Shown here: positions 9,213 to 19,211 of the stretch, one piece after another
Numbering within the stretch: position 1 is the stretch's first letter
How the letters are laid out: each line of letters opens with the position of its first letter
Origin: Methanolobus vulcani
Lineage (GTDB): Archaea > Halobacteriota > Methanosarcinia > Methanosarcinales > Methanosarcinaceae
Assembly: GCF_006546655.1 (NCBI RefSeq)
Contig: NZ_VIAQ01000017.1
Span: 117,820 to 181,819, forward strand
Length of the DNA stretch: 64,000 nt
Direction: 5' to 3'
Notes under the pieces: generated by a model
The model's input: only the letters and a program-made list of their open reading frames with translations
The model's database searches: none
Told to the model about the DNA's origin: nothing
Translations under genes and position numbers: made by a program

Positions 9213-10547
9213 TCACATCTCCCTATTATCAATAACTCTCTTACTCTTCTTTTCACTACGTGGCAATGCTCCAATAGGAACACATTCAACATCAACGCTT
9301 ACTCCGATGAAATCATGGAAAGCCTTATTCATCTGTTTTGATCTCTGTTTGTTGACCTCAGGATCGTCGGCATTCTCTATCTCAACCCTAAAGAGCATAC
9401 TGTCCCTTCCGCCTTCTCTTTCAAGAACAATCTGGTATTCACTGCTCACACCTTCTACCCTCATGATGACATCCTCTATCTGTCCGGGGTAGACATTAAC
9501 AGCCTTGATCTTTATGCGGTCATCAGTACGCCCAAGAATGCGGTCAATACGCGGGAAAGGACATCCGCACTTGCAGGGTTCCGGATATATGCGTGTCAGG
9601 TCCCTTGTCCTATAACGTATGAGCGGTGCACCTTCCTTTGTAAGTGTTGTGATTACTAGCTCACCGAGGGTTCCATCAGGTAGTGTTTCACCGGTTACAG
9701 GGTCTATTATCTCAAAGAGCAGGTGATCAGACCAGTAATGAAGACCATCATGCAGTGAACAATCAAGAGCAATTCCAGGTCCGTAGATCTCGGTCAGGCC
9801 AAAGATATCATATGTATCTATTCCCAGCTCGTCCTCAATACGTGCCCTCATCTTAGGACTCCAGCGCTCGGAACCTATAATACCTGTAGTCAGGTGGATC
9901 TTGTCCTTCAGTCCTCTTTTTGTGATCTCCTCTGCAAGCAGAAGTGCATAGGATGAAGTGCTCGCAAGAGCCGTGGATTTAAGATCCTGCATCATCTTGA
10001 GCTGCTTCTCGGTGTTTCCAGGACCCATAGGAACAGCCATTGCACCCAGAAGTTCAGCACCTGCCTGGAATCCGATTCCTGCAGTCCATAATCCATAACC
10101 AGGAGTTATCTGTATCCTGTCCGTATTTGTGAGACCTGCCATCTTATAACAGCGCATCATCATGTCAGCCCAGACCTCTACATCTCCTTTTGTGTAGGGA
10201 ATAATTACCGGGCTTCCGGTTGTTCCTGAAGATGAGTGTATCCTTACGACTTCCTCATCCGGTACAGCCTGCAACCCCAGCGGATACGCATCCCTGAGTT
10301 CTTCTTTTGTAGTTAAAGGAAGCTTGCTGATATCTTCAAGAGATTTTATCTCGCTAATATCCACGCCAGCTTCTGCAAACTTTTTCTTATAAAATGGACT
10401 GCCTTCAGTTACTCTTTTCAGAAGGTCCATGAGACTGGCTGTTCTCTTTTCCACGGATGTATCATAATCACAGAGATTGCGGTAATTAGCATCATTATTC
10501 TCTTTATCTGTAAGCTTCTTGCTGTTATTATCATGACAGTTACACAT
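9213..10547 (-). CDS. paaK: Phenylacetate-CoA ligase family adenylating enzyme
   Basis: AMP-forming aryl-acid:CoA ligase of 444 residues. The adenylate loop SSSGTTGSP is at residues 105-113. FGLTEIYGPG, YRTRDLTRI and the C-terminal GRTDDRIKIK hinge are all present. It lies directly downstream of iorA-iorB on the same strand. This is a recurrent archaeal arrangement: indolepyruvate/phenylpyruvate oxidoreductase and the ligase interconvert aryl-pyruvates, aryl-acetyl-CoA and aryl acetates, giving aromatic amino acids from scavenged arylacetates or the reverse. The N-terminus is unusually Cys/His/Asn rich (MCNCHDNNSK). Confidence 0.9.
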   Translation of the reverse strand: MCNCHDNNSKKLTDKENNDANYRNLCDYDTSVEKRTASLMDLLKRVTEGSPFYKKKFAEAGVDISEIKSLEDISKLPLTTKEELRDAYPLGLQAVPDEEVVRIHSSSGTTGSPVIIPYTKGDVEVWADMMMRCYKMAGLTNTDRIQITPGYGLWTAGIGFQAGAELLGAMAVPMGPGNTEKQLKMMQDLKSTALASTSSYALLLAEEITKRGLKDKIHLTTGIIGSERWSPKMRARIEDELGIDTYDIFGLTEIYGPGIALDCSLHDGLHYWSDHLLFEIIDPVTGETLPDGTLGELVITTLTKEGAPLIRYRTRDLTRIYPEPCKCGCPFPRIDRILGRTDDRIKIKAVNVYPGQIEDVIMRVEGVSSEYQIVLEREGGRDSMLFRVEIENADDPEVNKQRSKQMNKAFHDFIGVSVDVECVPIGALPRSEKKSKRVIDNREM

Positions 10548-10563
10548 TCAACTCACCCTGTGA

Positions 10564-11184
10564 TCATTTATCCTCATTTGTTTCCTTGCCGGATTTTTCT
10601 GATATTCCTGAAACACTTTCAATGGCCTTATCAAAGACCCTGCGGTTAACTTCCCTGTACTTTTCAGGAATCATCTTCTCAAGCACACCCCACAGATATT
10701 CATCAGAGAATGGTAAAAGACCAGCACCAGCTGCTGCTGCTATCATGGCAACGTTAGCGGCCTTGTATGTCCCGGCACTCCTTGCAAGTCCAGTAAAATC
10801 TCCTGTAATGGTCTGCGGACAGCTTTCTTTCAGGAATTCCAGTATCTTTTCAGGGTCATATTCATCGCAATCCTGTGTTGAAGGCATAATGGCATGCTCA
10901 TTAACGACCATATTACCATTTTTGCTGAGGAAAAGAATATTCCTTGCAGCCTCTGCTGGTTCAAGACCAATAAGCAGGTCGGCTTTTCCATGTGGTATTA
11001 ATGAGCCGCATACATCATCACCTATTCTTACGTGACTGGTAACTGAACCTTCCCTCTGGGCCATTCCTATGGTCTCGGCGGTAGCAACATGGAAACCTGC
11101 ATCTATGGCAGCAGTAGCAAGTAAACGGGAAGCCAGCACAACACCCTGACCACCTACACCTGCAATGATAATGTCGAATTTCAT
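10564..11184 (-). CDS. iorB: Indolepyruvate ferredoxin oxidoreductase, beta subunit
   Basis: Gamma-type subunit of the 2-oxoacid:ferredoxin oxidoreductase that acts on aryl pyruvates. It has 206 residues beginning MKFDIIIAGVGGQGV, the family's nucleotide-like glycine motif. The frame is open a further 46 codons upstream, but that stretch lies inside iorA in another frame. The ATG at 11184 overlaps the iorA stop (ATGA), giving translational coupling. Middle gene of the iorA-iorB-paaK operon. Confidence 0.93.
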   Translation of the reverse strand: MKFDIIIAGVGGQGVVLASRLLATAAIDAGFHVATAETIGMAQREGSVTSHVRIGDDVCGSLIPHGKADLLIGLEPAEAARNILFLSKNGNMVVNEHAIMPSTQDCDEYDPEKILEFLKESCPQTITGDFTGLARSAGTYKAANVAMIAAAAGAGLLPFSDEYLWGVLEKMIPEKYREVNRRVFDKAIESVSGISEKSGKETNEDK

Positions 11185-13070
11185 TGTAAGGCCTCCTTCA
11201 GCACAATAGCACCAGCCGGACAGATCTGTGCACACAGGCCACAGCCACTGCATGTGTCCTGAATTACCGGAATGCCTGGTGCAATTGAGAATATGGCAGG
11301 ACAGCCAAGCTGGTTGATGCATAACTTACAGTTGGTACATTTGTCCTCATCTACAACATATTGACTGGTTCCTTTGCAAATAGCCACACATTTACCTTTG
11401 AAAACCACTGCGGATGGGCCTTCAAACTCCATCGCCTCAGTGGCTATATCCATGCAAGCCTGTAGGTCATCGGCTTCAATTGTCTTTACCATCCCGACCC
11501 CGCAGCTTTTAAGGACCTCTGCAATATCGATCATCTTTGCAGGGGAACCCATGGCTGTTAAACCTATACCGGGATGAGGCTGATGTCCTGTCATGGCTGT
11601 TGTGCGGTTGTCAAGCACTGCAATCGTTATGTCTGCGTTGTTATAGACAGCACTGACAACGGCAGCAATTCCCGAATGGAAGAATGTGGAATCACCTATG
11701 AAAGCCACCTGTTTTGCTTTCTTACCCTGCATGAACTCAGGAGTATGGGAAAGACCTGCTGCAATGCTTATTCCTGCACCCATGCAGAGACAGGTGTCCA
11801 CCATGTTAAGAGGACGTGCATTTCCAAGAGTGTAACATCCGATATCACCCGAAAATACTGAATCAATTCCTGACTGCTTTTTCATTTTAGCAGCAGCTTT
11901 CTTGAAGGCATAGAATACTGTGCGGTGCATGCAGCCTGCACATAATGTAGGAGCACGAATTGGAAGAGATGGGATATCCTCTGGTTTCACGGCGGCAACT
12001 GAATGGGAAAGCCGGATACTCTGGCTACCTATGTTGTCAAGTGCACGATTGACGCTGTCCACAACAACATCAACATTATATTCTCCGCTTACAGGGAAAG
12101 AACCATTCTTCTTTCCATGAATATTGATATTAAGATGATATTTCCCTGCTATCTGCAGGAACTGCTCTTCCATATAAGGATCAAGTTCCTCCACAACTAT
12201 CAGGTCAGTTAGACCTTCCATGAAATCGAGAGCTGCTTTTTCAGGGAAAGGATAAGCCGTACCTGCTTTGAAAAAGGAGAATACATCAGAATGCTCCTTT
12301 ATTGCTTCTTTTGCATAAAGAGCGGAAACACCGGAAGCTGCAATTCCTATTTTGCTGCTTCCTTTTGTAATAGAATTGAAAGTATTATCATCAAAGTACT
12401 CTGAAAAACGGTCAGACATTTTGACTTGAAGCTCTTCCAGAAGAGGATGACGCTGGGCTGTCAGTTTTGGGAATATGATCCATCTGCTGTCTTTCACAAA
12501 TCCTTCAATGTCTTTTGATACAGGCTCGATATCTTCTATAAGTACATCCTCGCATCCATGAGAAACTCTTGTTGTAGTTCTCAGAATTACAGGAGTTTCA
12601 AGCTCGTGTGAGAGCTTAAAGGCCAGTTTTGTCATGTCATAGGCTTCCTGCGGGGTTGAAGGATCAAGAACAGGAATGTTGGAAAAGTGACCGAATGCTC
12701 TTGTGTCCTGCTCGGTCTGGGATGAATGTGGTCCGGGGTCGTCGGAAACGAGAATTACAAGTGAGCCTTTGATGCCTATGTAGGAAAGACTCATGAGAGG
12801 ATCGGAAGCTACATTCAGGCCGACCTGTTTCATTGTTACAATAGTGTTCGCACCGGAATATGCAGCACCAACTGCTGTTTCAAGTGCTACTTTCTCATTG
12901 GTCGCCCACTCGGCATAAATGCCATACTTTTTTGCATGTGAAATGATTGTTTCCATGACCTCACTGGATGGTGTGCCAGGATAGCCGCTTGCAATCTGAA
13001 GGCCAGCTTTCATGGCTCCAAAAGCAATGGCTTCGTTGCCCATTAGTATACGTTTACCGGTCAATGTCAT
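11181..13070 (-). CDS. iorA: Indolepyruvate ferredoxin oxidoreductase, alpha subunit
   Basis: TPP-dependent large subunit of 629 residues. The PYR domain starts with GYPGTPSSEV near residue 29. The TPP-binding half has LCAGCMHRTVFYAF, SGDIGCYTLG and GDSTFFHSG. The C-terminus has two [4Fe-4S] ferredoxin motifs, CTNCKLCINQLGC and CSGCGLCAQICPAG. Electrons go to ferredoxin. First gene of the operon. An AGAGGA lies immediately before the ATG at 13070, unusually close, so a second Met nine codons later (MGNEAIAFGA) cannot be excluded as the start. Confidence 0.94.
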   Translation of the reverse strand: MTLTGKRILMGNEAIAFGAMKAGLQIASGYPGTPSSEVMETIISHAKKYGIYAEWATNEKVALETAVGAAYSGANTIVTMKQVGLNVASDPLMSLSYIGIKGSLVILVSDDPGPHSSQTEQDTRAFGHFSNIPVLDPSTPQEAYDMTKLAFKLSHELETPVILRTTTRVSHGCEDVLIEDIEPVSKDIEGFVKDSRWIIFPKLTAQRHPLLEELQVKMSDRFSEYFDDNTFNSITKGSSKIGIAASGVSALYAKEAIKEHSDVFSFFKAGTAYPFPEKAALDFMEGLTDLIVVEELDPYMEEQFLQIAGKYHLNINIHGKKNGSFPVSGEYNVDVVVDSVNRALDNIGSQSIRLSHSVAAVKPEDIPSLPIRAPTLCAGCMHRTVFYAFKKAAAKMKKQSGIDSVFSGDIGCYTLGNARPLNMVDTCLCMGAGISIAAGLSHTPEFMQGKKAKQVAFIGDSTFFHSGIAAVVSAVYNNADITIAVLDNRTTAMTGHQPHPGIGLTAMGSPAKMIDIAEVLKSCGVGMVKTIEADDLQACMDIATEAMEFEGPSAVVFKGKCVAICKGTSQYVVDEDKCTNCKLCINQLGCPAIFSIAPGIPVIQDTCSGCGLCAQICPAGAIVLKEALQ

Positions 13071-14028
13071 TCCTCTTGAATGAAGATAATTAGAAGATTA
13101 GAAAATAGATTTACGAATAATCATATCTTGAATATGAATTGCCTAAATCACACATTAATGCTGACTATGCACTTGTTTGATGAAATATAAATGTTTTGAC
13201 GGTGGATTTTGAAGTCCATAGAACTAAACAAAAGCTTGCAGGTTTATCCAAAAGAACACTTAAGAACGTGTAAATGGTTTGTGAATTTATATAGTAACTT
13301 GCATGTTTATAGGAATCCTGGAAAAAAAGGTTTCAACTTGTAATTTGCTAAAATTTAGGAATATGATAAAAAAATAAAATACTGAAAAGCAGCATTATTT
13401 GTTATTTTTAGTTCTGTGAAAATACGTCTTTTCAATTATAGAGATTACTGCAAGAGCAATCTTCAGTATGTTCAATATTAAGCTAAGATAATCTAATAGT
13501 TCTTTCATATTTCTCCATATTTACCAATACATCTTTTGAAATTTGGAAAAACTAGAACCAACATTGGCAAATATTACGTATTTTTTGCCAAATTCAGGCA
13601 AAAATATATGCAATAAATGCGTAAATAGGTTTGTAGTATAATGTTGGTAGTTGGTTCGTAGCTATTATGTCCAACTTCCTGCAAACACAAGGATGCATTT
13701 TATTGCAGGAATGCATCCTTTACTTTTAATGTAGGTTCTCTCCAATTAGGTGAAATACTCGTTGTATAACGCGATTATTACACACTATTCCGAAGTCTTG
13801 TGAACCAAATCTTTTTACAATTCAAGTTGGTTTTCTTAGTATATATATTACTTTTAACCGTATAGGTATAAAGTAAGGGCTATCGAAAAATAAAAGAATA
13901 ATAACCATCCGAGCTGGTATAAATTGAATTTAACAAAAATGAACATAAGACTTAAAATATCAAAATGACTAAAAGTCATTAAAAAAGATGAAGAATGCCA
14001 CCTTGAATAGATGGCAGATAGCTTAAAT
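13071..14028. other. Gene-poor intergenic region between iorA and cysN
   Basis: About 960 bases without a convincing gene; the one open frame here (13854-14069, minus) has no ribosome-binding site or family resemblance. It holds the upstream region of iorA, with TATA-like AAATATAAATG near 13187. A palindrome TTGGCAAA/TTTGCCAA lies at 13564-13591, with a further GGCAAAA just after it. Two interlocking inverted repeats lie at 13676-13720 (separate entry). The rest is AT-rich with no recognised element. Confidence 0.6.
13676..13720. ncRNA. Candidate structured RNA or switch: interlocking inverted repeats
   Basis: TTCCTGCAA (13676-13684) pairs with TTGCAGGAA (13703-13711), a perfect 9-bp match. 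AAGGATGCATT (13689-13699) pairs with AATGCATCCTT (13710-13720), a perfect 11-bp match. The arms are ordered S1-S2-S1'-S2', the topology of an H-type pseudoknot or of two mutually exclusive hairpins. They share two bases (13710-13711). A T-rich run (TACTTTTAAT) follows on the plus strand. Orientation is unknown. No protein gene overlaps it. Confidence 0.4.
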
Positions 14029-15573
14029 TCAACTTTTAAAGTGATCCGAGCATACAACAACAGATACACCTGATTGTGTAACGATCTTACACAGGTTCTC
14101 TATCATTTCAGAATATTCATCACTGTCAACTGGTTTCCCCTTACGGAGAGTTTCCTTCAGAAGATCATCATCCACATAAATGCAATGTGTACCATGCATG
14201 GAAAGACGGTCATACTTAGCCTTTGCTTCTTCTTTTTTGTCAGCAGGATAGGAAATGACCCTGATCTTTGCGGACTTGCAACTTTTATCAGGTGAAACCT
14301 GCTTGTATTTTGTAACCATGCCGGCAGCAGCAGTCTGATTTGTATGTGGATCAATAACTATGAATGAACCTGTTACCCTGTTCTTAGAATAGATATCTGC
14401 AAAAACCGGGCTCTTCAATTCAACCTTGACTTTACCGATGCTGTTCAGTCCCAGGGATTTCGATGATTTCATACTGATATCGTCAGGGTCAAACTCATGA
14501 ATAACTTCTTCAAAATTGCCTTTTACCATGCTTGTTGTGTGTTTTATCAGATAATCCTTGCCAATCTCCATTGGAGTGTTATCCATCCAGACGATATTCG
14601 CCTCAAAGCTACCGGCAATAGCAGGAAGATCATCCACCTTTGCGATCATATCACCGCGACTTATGTCGATATCATCCTCAAGACAAAGAGTCACTGCCAT
14701 CGGAGCAAAGGCATAATCGAGATATCCATCATACGTGACAATCCTTGAGACTTTGCTTGTCTTACCAGACGGAAGCACCCTTATCTTATCGCCTTTATGG
14801 ACCACCCCTGAAGCTATTGTACCGCAATAGCCTCTGAAATCATCGCCTCCTCCCCAGTTCACATACTGGACAGGGAACCTGAAATCGTTCAGGTTACGCC
14901 CACCGGAGACGTTCACATTCTCCAGATAGTCAAGCAATGTGGAACCCTTATACCATGGCATGTTCTCGCTTCGCTCAATGACATTATCACCCTCAAGTGC
15001 GCTTATTGGAATATAGTAAACAGACTCATCCGCTAACTTATCAGCGAAAGCATTGAACTCACTTACGATACTCTCGAACACTTCCTGCGAATAGTCTACC
15101 AGATCCATCTTATTGACAGCAATTACAAAATTACGGATACCCAGCAGGGATGAGATGAATGAATGCCTTTTAGTCTGTGTGACAACTCCGTTTCTTGCAT
15201 CAATGAGAATCAGAGCAAGTGATGCATTGGATGCACCTGTAGCCATGTTTCTTGTATATTGTTCATGACCCGGAGTGTCAGCAATAATGAAACGTCTCTT
15301 TGGAGTTGAGAAGAACCTGTAAGCAACATCTATAGTAATTCCCTGCTCTCTTTCCGATTTCAGACCGTCGGTGACCAGTGAATAATCTATTTCCTGGTTC
15401 CTGTGAGTTCTAGAGAAGGTTTTAATAGTGTGTAGTTGGTCCTCGAATATTGATTTTGAATCATATAACAATCTGCCAATGAGAGTGGATTTTCCGTCAT
15501 CAACACTACCTGCAGTAGCAAAACGCAGCAGATCGATATTCTGGTTCTGTTCGATTAGAGACTCGGAACTCAA
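14029..15573 (-). CDS. cysN: Sulfate adenylyltransferase subunit 1 (GTPase)
   Basis: GTP-driven partner of CysD in ATP sulfurylase, which makes adenosine 5'-phosphosulfate (APS) from ATP and sulfate. It has 514 residues with EF-Tu-like motifs: G1 GSVDDGKST near residue 17, G3 DTPGHEQY near 96, and G4 NKMD near 152, followed by beta-barrel domains. No C-terminal APS kinase domain is present, so the product is APS only. The start overlaps the cysD stop by four bases. Last gene of a cysD-cysN pair with cysH just upstream. Confidence 0.95.
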   Translation of the reverse strand: MSSESLIEQNQNIDLLRFATAGSVDDGKSTLIGRLLYDSKSIFEDQLHTIKTFSRTHRNQEIDYSLVTDGLKSEREQGITIDVAYRFFSTPKRRFIIADTPGHEQYTRNMATGASNASLALILIDARNGVVTQTKRHSFISSLLGIRNFVIAVNKMDLVDYSQEVFESIVSEFNAFADKLADESVYYIPISALEGDNVIERSENMPWYKGSTLLDYLENVNVSGGRNLNDFRFPVQYVNWGGGDDFRGYCGTIASGVVHKGDKIRVLPSGKTSKVSRIVTYDGYLDYAFAPMAVTLCLEDDIDISRGDMIAKVDDLPAIAGSFEANIVWMDNTPMEIGKDYLIKHTTSMVKGNFEEVIHEFDPDDISMKSSKSLGLNSIGKVKVELKSPVFADIYSKNRVTGSFIVIDPHTNQTAAAGMVTKYKQVSPDKSCKSAKIRVISYPADKKEEAKAKYDRLSMHGTHCIYVDDDLLKETLRKGKPVDSDEYSEMIENLCKIVTQSGVSVVVCSDHFKS

Positions 15574-16478
15574 AAGTATCCCTCCCTTTTTTTTTGCTCC
15601 ATTGAACTGTCCTGATCGTGATCGATCACCCTTGTAATACGTTCGGAATGGCGTGCTACCATCATCTCTTCAATGATCTTCTCCAGGGTGTCTGCCTCAG
15701 ACCTCACTGCACCAGTACAATAATGGCACCCAAGTGTCCTGAAACGACACATGACATCCTTGACCTCGTCCTCATACTCATCCGTATAAACAGGAATAAG
15801 CTGACCATTCTTTTCAATGACAGGTCTTTCCTTCGCAAAGTAGAGAGGGACGATGTCGATATTCTCATGGTAGATGTAAGTCCAGATATCAAGCTCTGTC
15901 CAGTTTGAGAGAGGAAATACCCTTATGGATTCACCCGGGTCAATCTTTGAATTGAAGAGATTCCAGAGTTCAGGCTTCTGGTTCTTCGGGTTCCACTGGC
16001 CATGTTTGTCGCGGAAAGAATAAATCCTCTCTTTTGCCCTTGATTTCTCTTCATCTCTCCTTGCACCTCCGAATGCAGCATCGTAACCACCTTCTTTCAG
16101 TGCATCAAGAAGTGCTTTGGTCTTAAGCTCGGCACAGCACCTGACAGTTCCAACTGAAAGAGGATTCACTCCTCTTTTGAGGGCTTCCTCATTCCTGTGA
16201 ATCCTCAGGTCAAGCCCGTTTTTCTTTGTATACGCATCCCTGAACTCGTACATTTCCGGGAACTTATATCCGGTATCTATATGCAATAACGGAAAAGGTA
16301 CCTTTTTCGGATAAAATGCCTTGATCGCAAGATGGGTCATCACCGATGAATCCTTTCCCACGGAATACAGCATCACAGGGTTATCAAATTCCGCAGCTAC
16401 TTCCCTGATGATACCAATACTCTCAGCTTCAAGTGTTTTTAGATTTGAAAGATGGTAAGATTCTTCCGTAGTTGTCAT
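15570..16478 (-). CDS. cysD: Sulfate adenylyltransferase subunit 2
   Basis: ATP pyrophosphatase-fold subunit of ATP sulfurylase, 302 residues, full length for the family. The PP-loop reads SVGKDSSVM near residue 40. The conserved [24 protein letters not shown] region and the C-terminal [15 protein letters not shown] and [14 protein letters not shown] segments are present. It overlaps cysN by ATGA and lies about 80 bases downstream of cysH on the same strand, so the three are probably co-transcribed. Confidence 0.96.
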   Translation of the reverse strand: MTTTEESYHLSNLKTLEAESIGIIREVAAEFDNPVMLYSVGKDSSVMTHLAIKAFYPKKVPFPLLHIDTGYKFPEMYEFRDAYTKKNGLDLRIHRNEEALKRGVNPLSVGTVRCCAELKTKALLDALKEGGYDAAFGGARRDEEKSRAKERIYSFRDKHGQWNPKNQKPELWNLFNSKIDPGESIRVFPLSNWTELDIWTYIYHENIDIVPLYFAKERPVIEKNGQLIPVYTDEYEDEVKDVMCRFRTLGCHYCTGAVRSEADTLEKIIEEMMVARHSERITRVIDHDQDSSMEQKKREGYF

Positions 16479-16558
16479 ACAGCCCCTCCCTTAATTATTA
16501 TAGGTAATTTCAGTGGCATTCGTAATTGTCCTTAGATATAATATCCCAGACTCTTCTA

Positions 16559-17287
16559 TCAGTTCTGAGGAATTATATTTCCCGAATGCAGACCACATTC
16601 TTTCTTTGTAGCCTCTTCCCACCACCAGCGTCCCTCACGCTCATGCTGTCCCGGCAGGACAGGTCTGGTACATGGTTCACAACCAATACTGACGTATCCT
16701 TTCTTATGAAGCTCGTTGTGAGGGACATTGTTCTCCCTGATATAATCCCAGACCTGTTTTGAGCTCCAGTTTGCCAGAGGATTGAACTTTATTAGATTTC
16801 CATCTCCAAACACAGGATCCAACTCTATCACAGGGATATTTGCACGTGTATTAGGACTCTGATCCTTACGCTGGCCTGTTATCCACGCAGCCCTTATGCT
16901 CAGTGAACGCCTGAGAGGGTCCACCTTCCTGGCAGCACAACACTCACCATGACCGTCTTTGTAAAATGAGAACATACCCTTTTTCAGGACAAGTTCCTCG
17001 GTCTTTTCCCTGTTAGCGAAGAAGATCTCAAGCTGAATATTATAGTACTCTCTTACAACATCAAAAAACCTGTATGTTTCAGGATGCAGGCGACCAGTAT
17101 CCAGAGAGAAGACACTAACATCAGGCATTATCTTTGAAGCCATATCGATAAGCACAACGTCCTCGGCACCACTGAATGCAATGGTAATATCCTTTCCAAA
17201 CCTATTAAGGGCGTACTTGAGTATCTCCTGTGGAGAACTGTCTTTGTACTCATCAGCTAGCTTCTCAAGTTCTGTTCTTTCTGGCAT
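16559..17287 (-). CDS. cysH: Phosphoadenylyl/adenylyl-sulfate reductase, Fe-S (APS-type)
   Basis: Reduces activated sulfate to sulfite. It has 242 residues from the chosen start [10 protein letters not shown]; the frame extends 28 codons upstream, but that part is not family-like. The fold carries [10 protein letters not shown] (PP-loop-like), [21 protein letters not shown] and the catalytic ECGLH tail. Both a Cys-Cys pair ([10 protein letters not shown]) and a C-x-x-C (GCEPC) are present. In characterised enzymes these four cysteines hold a [4Fe-4S] cluster and mark use of APS rather than PAPS. That agrees with CysDN lacking an APS kinase. A sulfite reductase is not in the window. Confidence 0.9.
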   Translation of the reverse strand: MPERTELEKLADEYKDSSPQEILKYALNRFGKDITIAFSGAEDVVLIDMASKIMPDVSVFSLDTGRLHPETYRFFDVVREYYNIQLEIFFANREKTEELVLKKGMFSFYKDGHGECCAARKVDPLRRSLSIRAAWITGQRKDQSPNTRANIPVIELDPVFGDGNLIKFNPLANWSSKQVWDYIRENNVPHNELHKKGYVSIGCEPCTRPVLPGQHEREGRWWWEEATKKECGLHSGNIIPQN

Positions 17288-17574
17288 AGTTGAATTCTCA
17301 TGTGATGTTGAATGAAAATATAAGGTCATTTTGTATGAGTATAAGTATAATATAGAAAGGAACCGCATCACAGATATATGCTACCGCTCACCTTAATTGC
17401 CGTGAATTCCGCACAAAGTAATCAAAACCTTTTTAAAATATTGCTATTTTGTATTGCGCATTAAAGCACATTTTAGTTCATTGAAGGAGGAGAATAATAC
17501 TTGGTGTTGATACACAACATTTTAACTGGAGTTTACTTCAAACCCCATTATATGGCTGAAAGGAGGATTAACTG

Positions 17575-17664
17575 ATGCCATTACCTTATCTTTACTTGAT
17601 AGTTTCAGTTATTGTTATGCTTGGAATAACTTTCTTTTTCGTATTGAGGCAGGACCATGATTAA
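17575..17664 (+). CDS. Small membrane protein preceding a sodium:solute symporter, 29 aa
   Basis: Twenty-nine codons, MPLPYLYLIVSVIVML then GITFFFVLRQDHD, preceded by a strong AAGGAGG ribosome-binding site 8 bases upstream. It is one transmembrane helix with a charged tail. Its end overlaps the symporter start by 8 bases, so the two are translationally coupled. The same arrangement occurs twice more in the window (37620 and 39552), with longer but analogous partners. It is probably an accessory subunit of the transporter (inference from context). Confidence 0.75.
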   Translation: MPLPYLYLIVSVIVMLGITFFFVLRQDHD

Positions 17665-19066
17665 CCATATACTTCTGGTTTTGTATGTTATCGGAATTCT
17701 GCTGTTATCCATTAAACTCAAACAGGGAACCTTTTCAGGATTCGTTATCTCGGATAGGAATATAACCCACCCTGCTGTCATCGGTATAGCATACATGGCA
17801 GCATATTTCAGTGCAGCCTCGTTCCTTGGAGGCGGTGGATACGGACTTGTTGCCGGACTTCCCTGGGTAATATGGGCTGTGTTCTTCCACGTTGCTTTTG
17901 CATGTATAGCCTTCCTTGTTGCACCAAAAATATGGGCAGCTTCACAGCAGTACGATGCAAAGACAGTACCACAGCTTCTTGAACGCCGCTATGACTCACA
18001 GAAAGGAAAGGTGCTCCTTGCAGCTATAATGCTCTTGATGTATACCGTTTATCTGGTTGCTATCTTTAAAGGATGTGCAAATCTTTTCCAGGGACTTCTT
18101 GGAGTGACCTATGTCCAAGGACTGATAATAGCTGTAATCATTGTTGCACTGTATTATGTGATCGGTGGACTGCCAGCCATTCTCTGGATCAGTTTCCTTC
18201 AGGGACTCATCATGCTTGTTGGTGCCGTGTTCCTTTACGGCGGACTTATTTCAAGTGGCGGCGGTGCTGATATCTGGAGCACTATCCCTGCGGATATACT
18301 GAATATGGGTGGTTCTATGGTACCATGGCAGAAAACGTTTGGAACTGCCTTTGCAATAAGTCTTGGACTGCTGGCACTGCCTGACCTGCTTATCATGCTG
18401 TTCTCAGCAAAGGATAAGAGAGTTGTACGTTTTGCAGGAATCTACGGACCGATTTCCATTACAATCTACGCTCTTTGTATTTTCTCACTGGGAATACTGG
18501 CATACGGTGCTTTCACTCAGGAACAGCTTGCACCTTATATCGCAAACCCTGACGGACTGGTGCCATTCCTTGCAACAGAACTACTTCCTACAGGATTTGA
18601 CAGTATCGTGTTGCTTGCAGCCATTTCAGCCGCAATGTCCACAATGAGTGCTATTGTACTTGTTACAACAACATCTCTTACTTCAGACATATTGAAGTAC
18701 TTCAAACCTGAAACAACAGACGATAAGATTCTCAAGATCACAAGGATAGTCGGAGTCGTAATCATTATTGTCTCGGCTTTCTTTGCAATTGATGTTCCAC
18801 AACTCATTGTGCCTCTGGTTTCCGTAAGTATGGGCGTAATAGCATGCTGTGTTTTCGTACCACTGTTCTTCGGTCTTTACTGGAAACGTGGTACATCAAC
18901 TGGATTTATCGCCAGCCTTGTAGCAAGTTTCGGCTCTGTTGTCCTGTGGCAGCTTTTTGGTAACCCGCTTATACACCCGGTTTTCATTGGACTGATATGT
19001 GGAACCGTGGCTTACATTGGCGGCAGTCTTGCAAGTCCGGCACCAGCAGCCATAACAGACAATTAA
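17657..19066 (+). CDS. Sodium:solute symporter family transporter
   Basis: Multi-pass membrane transporter, 469 residues, SSS family. The N-terminal half has the GYGLVAGLPWVIWAVFFH-type segments and the ALYYVIGGLPAILWISFLQG motif. SAAMSTMSAIVLVTTTSLTSD matches the conserved TM8-type sodium-site helix. The substrate cannot be told. It is coupled to the 29-residue protein upstream, and a hairpin terminator follows at 19099. It is divergent from cysH and shares a 290-base upstream region with it, so a link to sulfur or organic solute uptake is possible but unproven. Confidence 0.88.
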   Translation: MINHILLVLYVIGILLLSIKLKQGTFSGFVISDRNITHPAVIGIAYMAAYFSAASFLGGGGYGLVAGLPWVIWAVFFHVAFACIAFLVAPKIWAASQQYDAKTVPQLLERRYDSQKGKVLLAAIMLLMYTVYLVAIFKGCANLFQGLLGVTYVQGLIIAVIIVALYYVIGGLPAILWISFLQGLIMLVGAVFLYGGLISSGGGADIWSTIPADILNMGGSMVPWQKTFGTAFAISLGLLALPDLLIMLFSAKDKRVVRFAGIYGPISITIYALCIFSLGILAYGAFTQEQLAPYIANPDGLVPFLATELLPTGFDSIVLLAAISAAMSTMSAIVLVTTTSLTSDILKYFKPETTDDKILKITRIVGVVIIIVSAFFAIDVPQLIVPLVSVSMGVIACCVFVPLFFGLYWKRGTSTGFIASLVASFGSVVLWQLFGNPLIHPVFIGLICGTVAYIGGSLASPAPAAITDN

Positions 19067-19098
19067 TAGACGAATTTAGAAAAAACAATTTGAAACGC

Positions 19099-19117
19099 TG
19101 CGGAGAATTACTCCGCA
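19099..19117 (+). terminator. Hairpin downstream of the symporter gene
   Basis: TGCGGAG (19099-19105), loop AATTA, CTCCGCA (19111-19117): a perfect 7-bp stem 32 bases after the symporter stop, followed by a TATTTTATAC stretch. Consistent with a transcription terminator. Confidence 0.55.
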
Positions 19118-19211
19118 ATGTCCTATTTTATACATTATTGCAGTAGCCTGAAAGCGTATCATAAAAACCGTTTTAACTCTTTAAATCTATGAAATTATCA
19201 GGTGTTCTGAT

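Noticed and set aside
13854..14069. Open frame of 71 codons on the minus strand downstream of cysN
   Set aside because: Overlaps the cysN end, has no ribosome-binding site, and is AT-rich low-complexity sequence without family resemblance.
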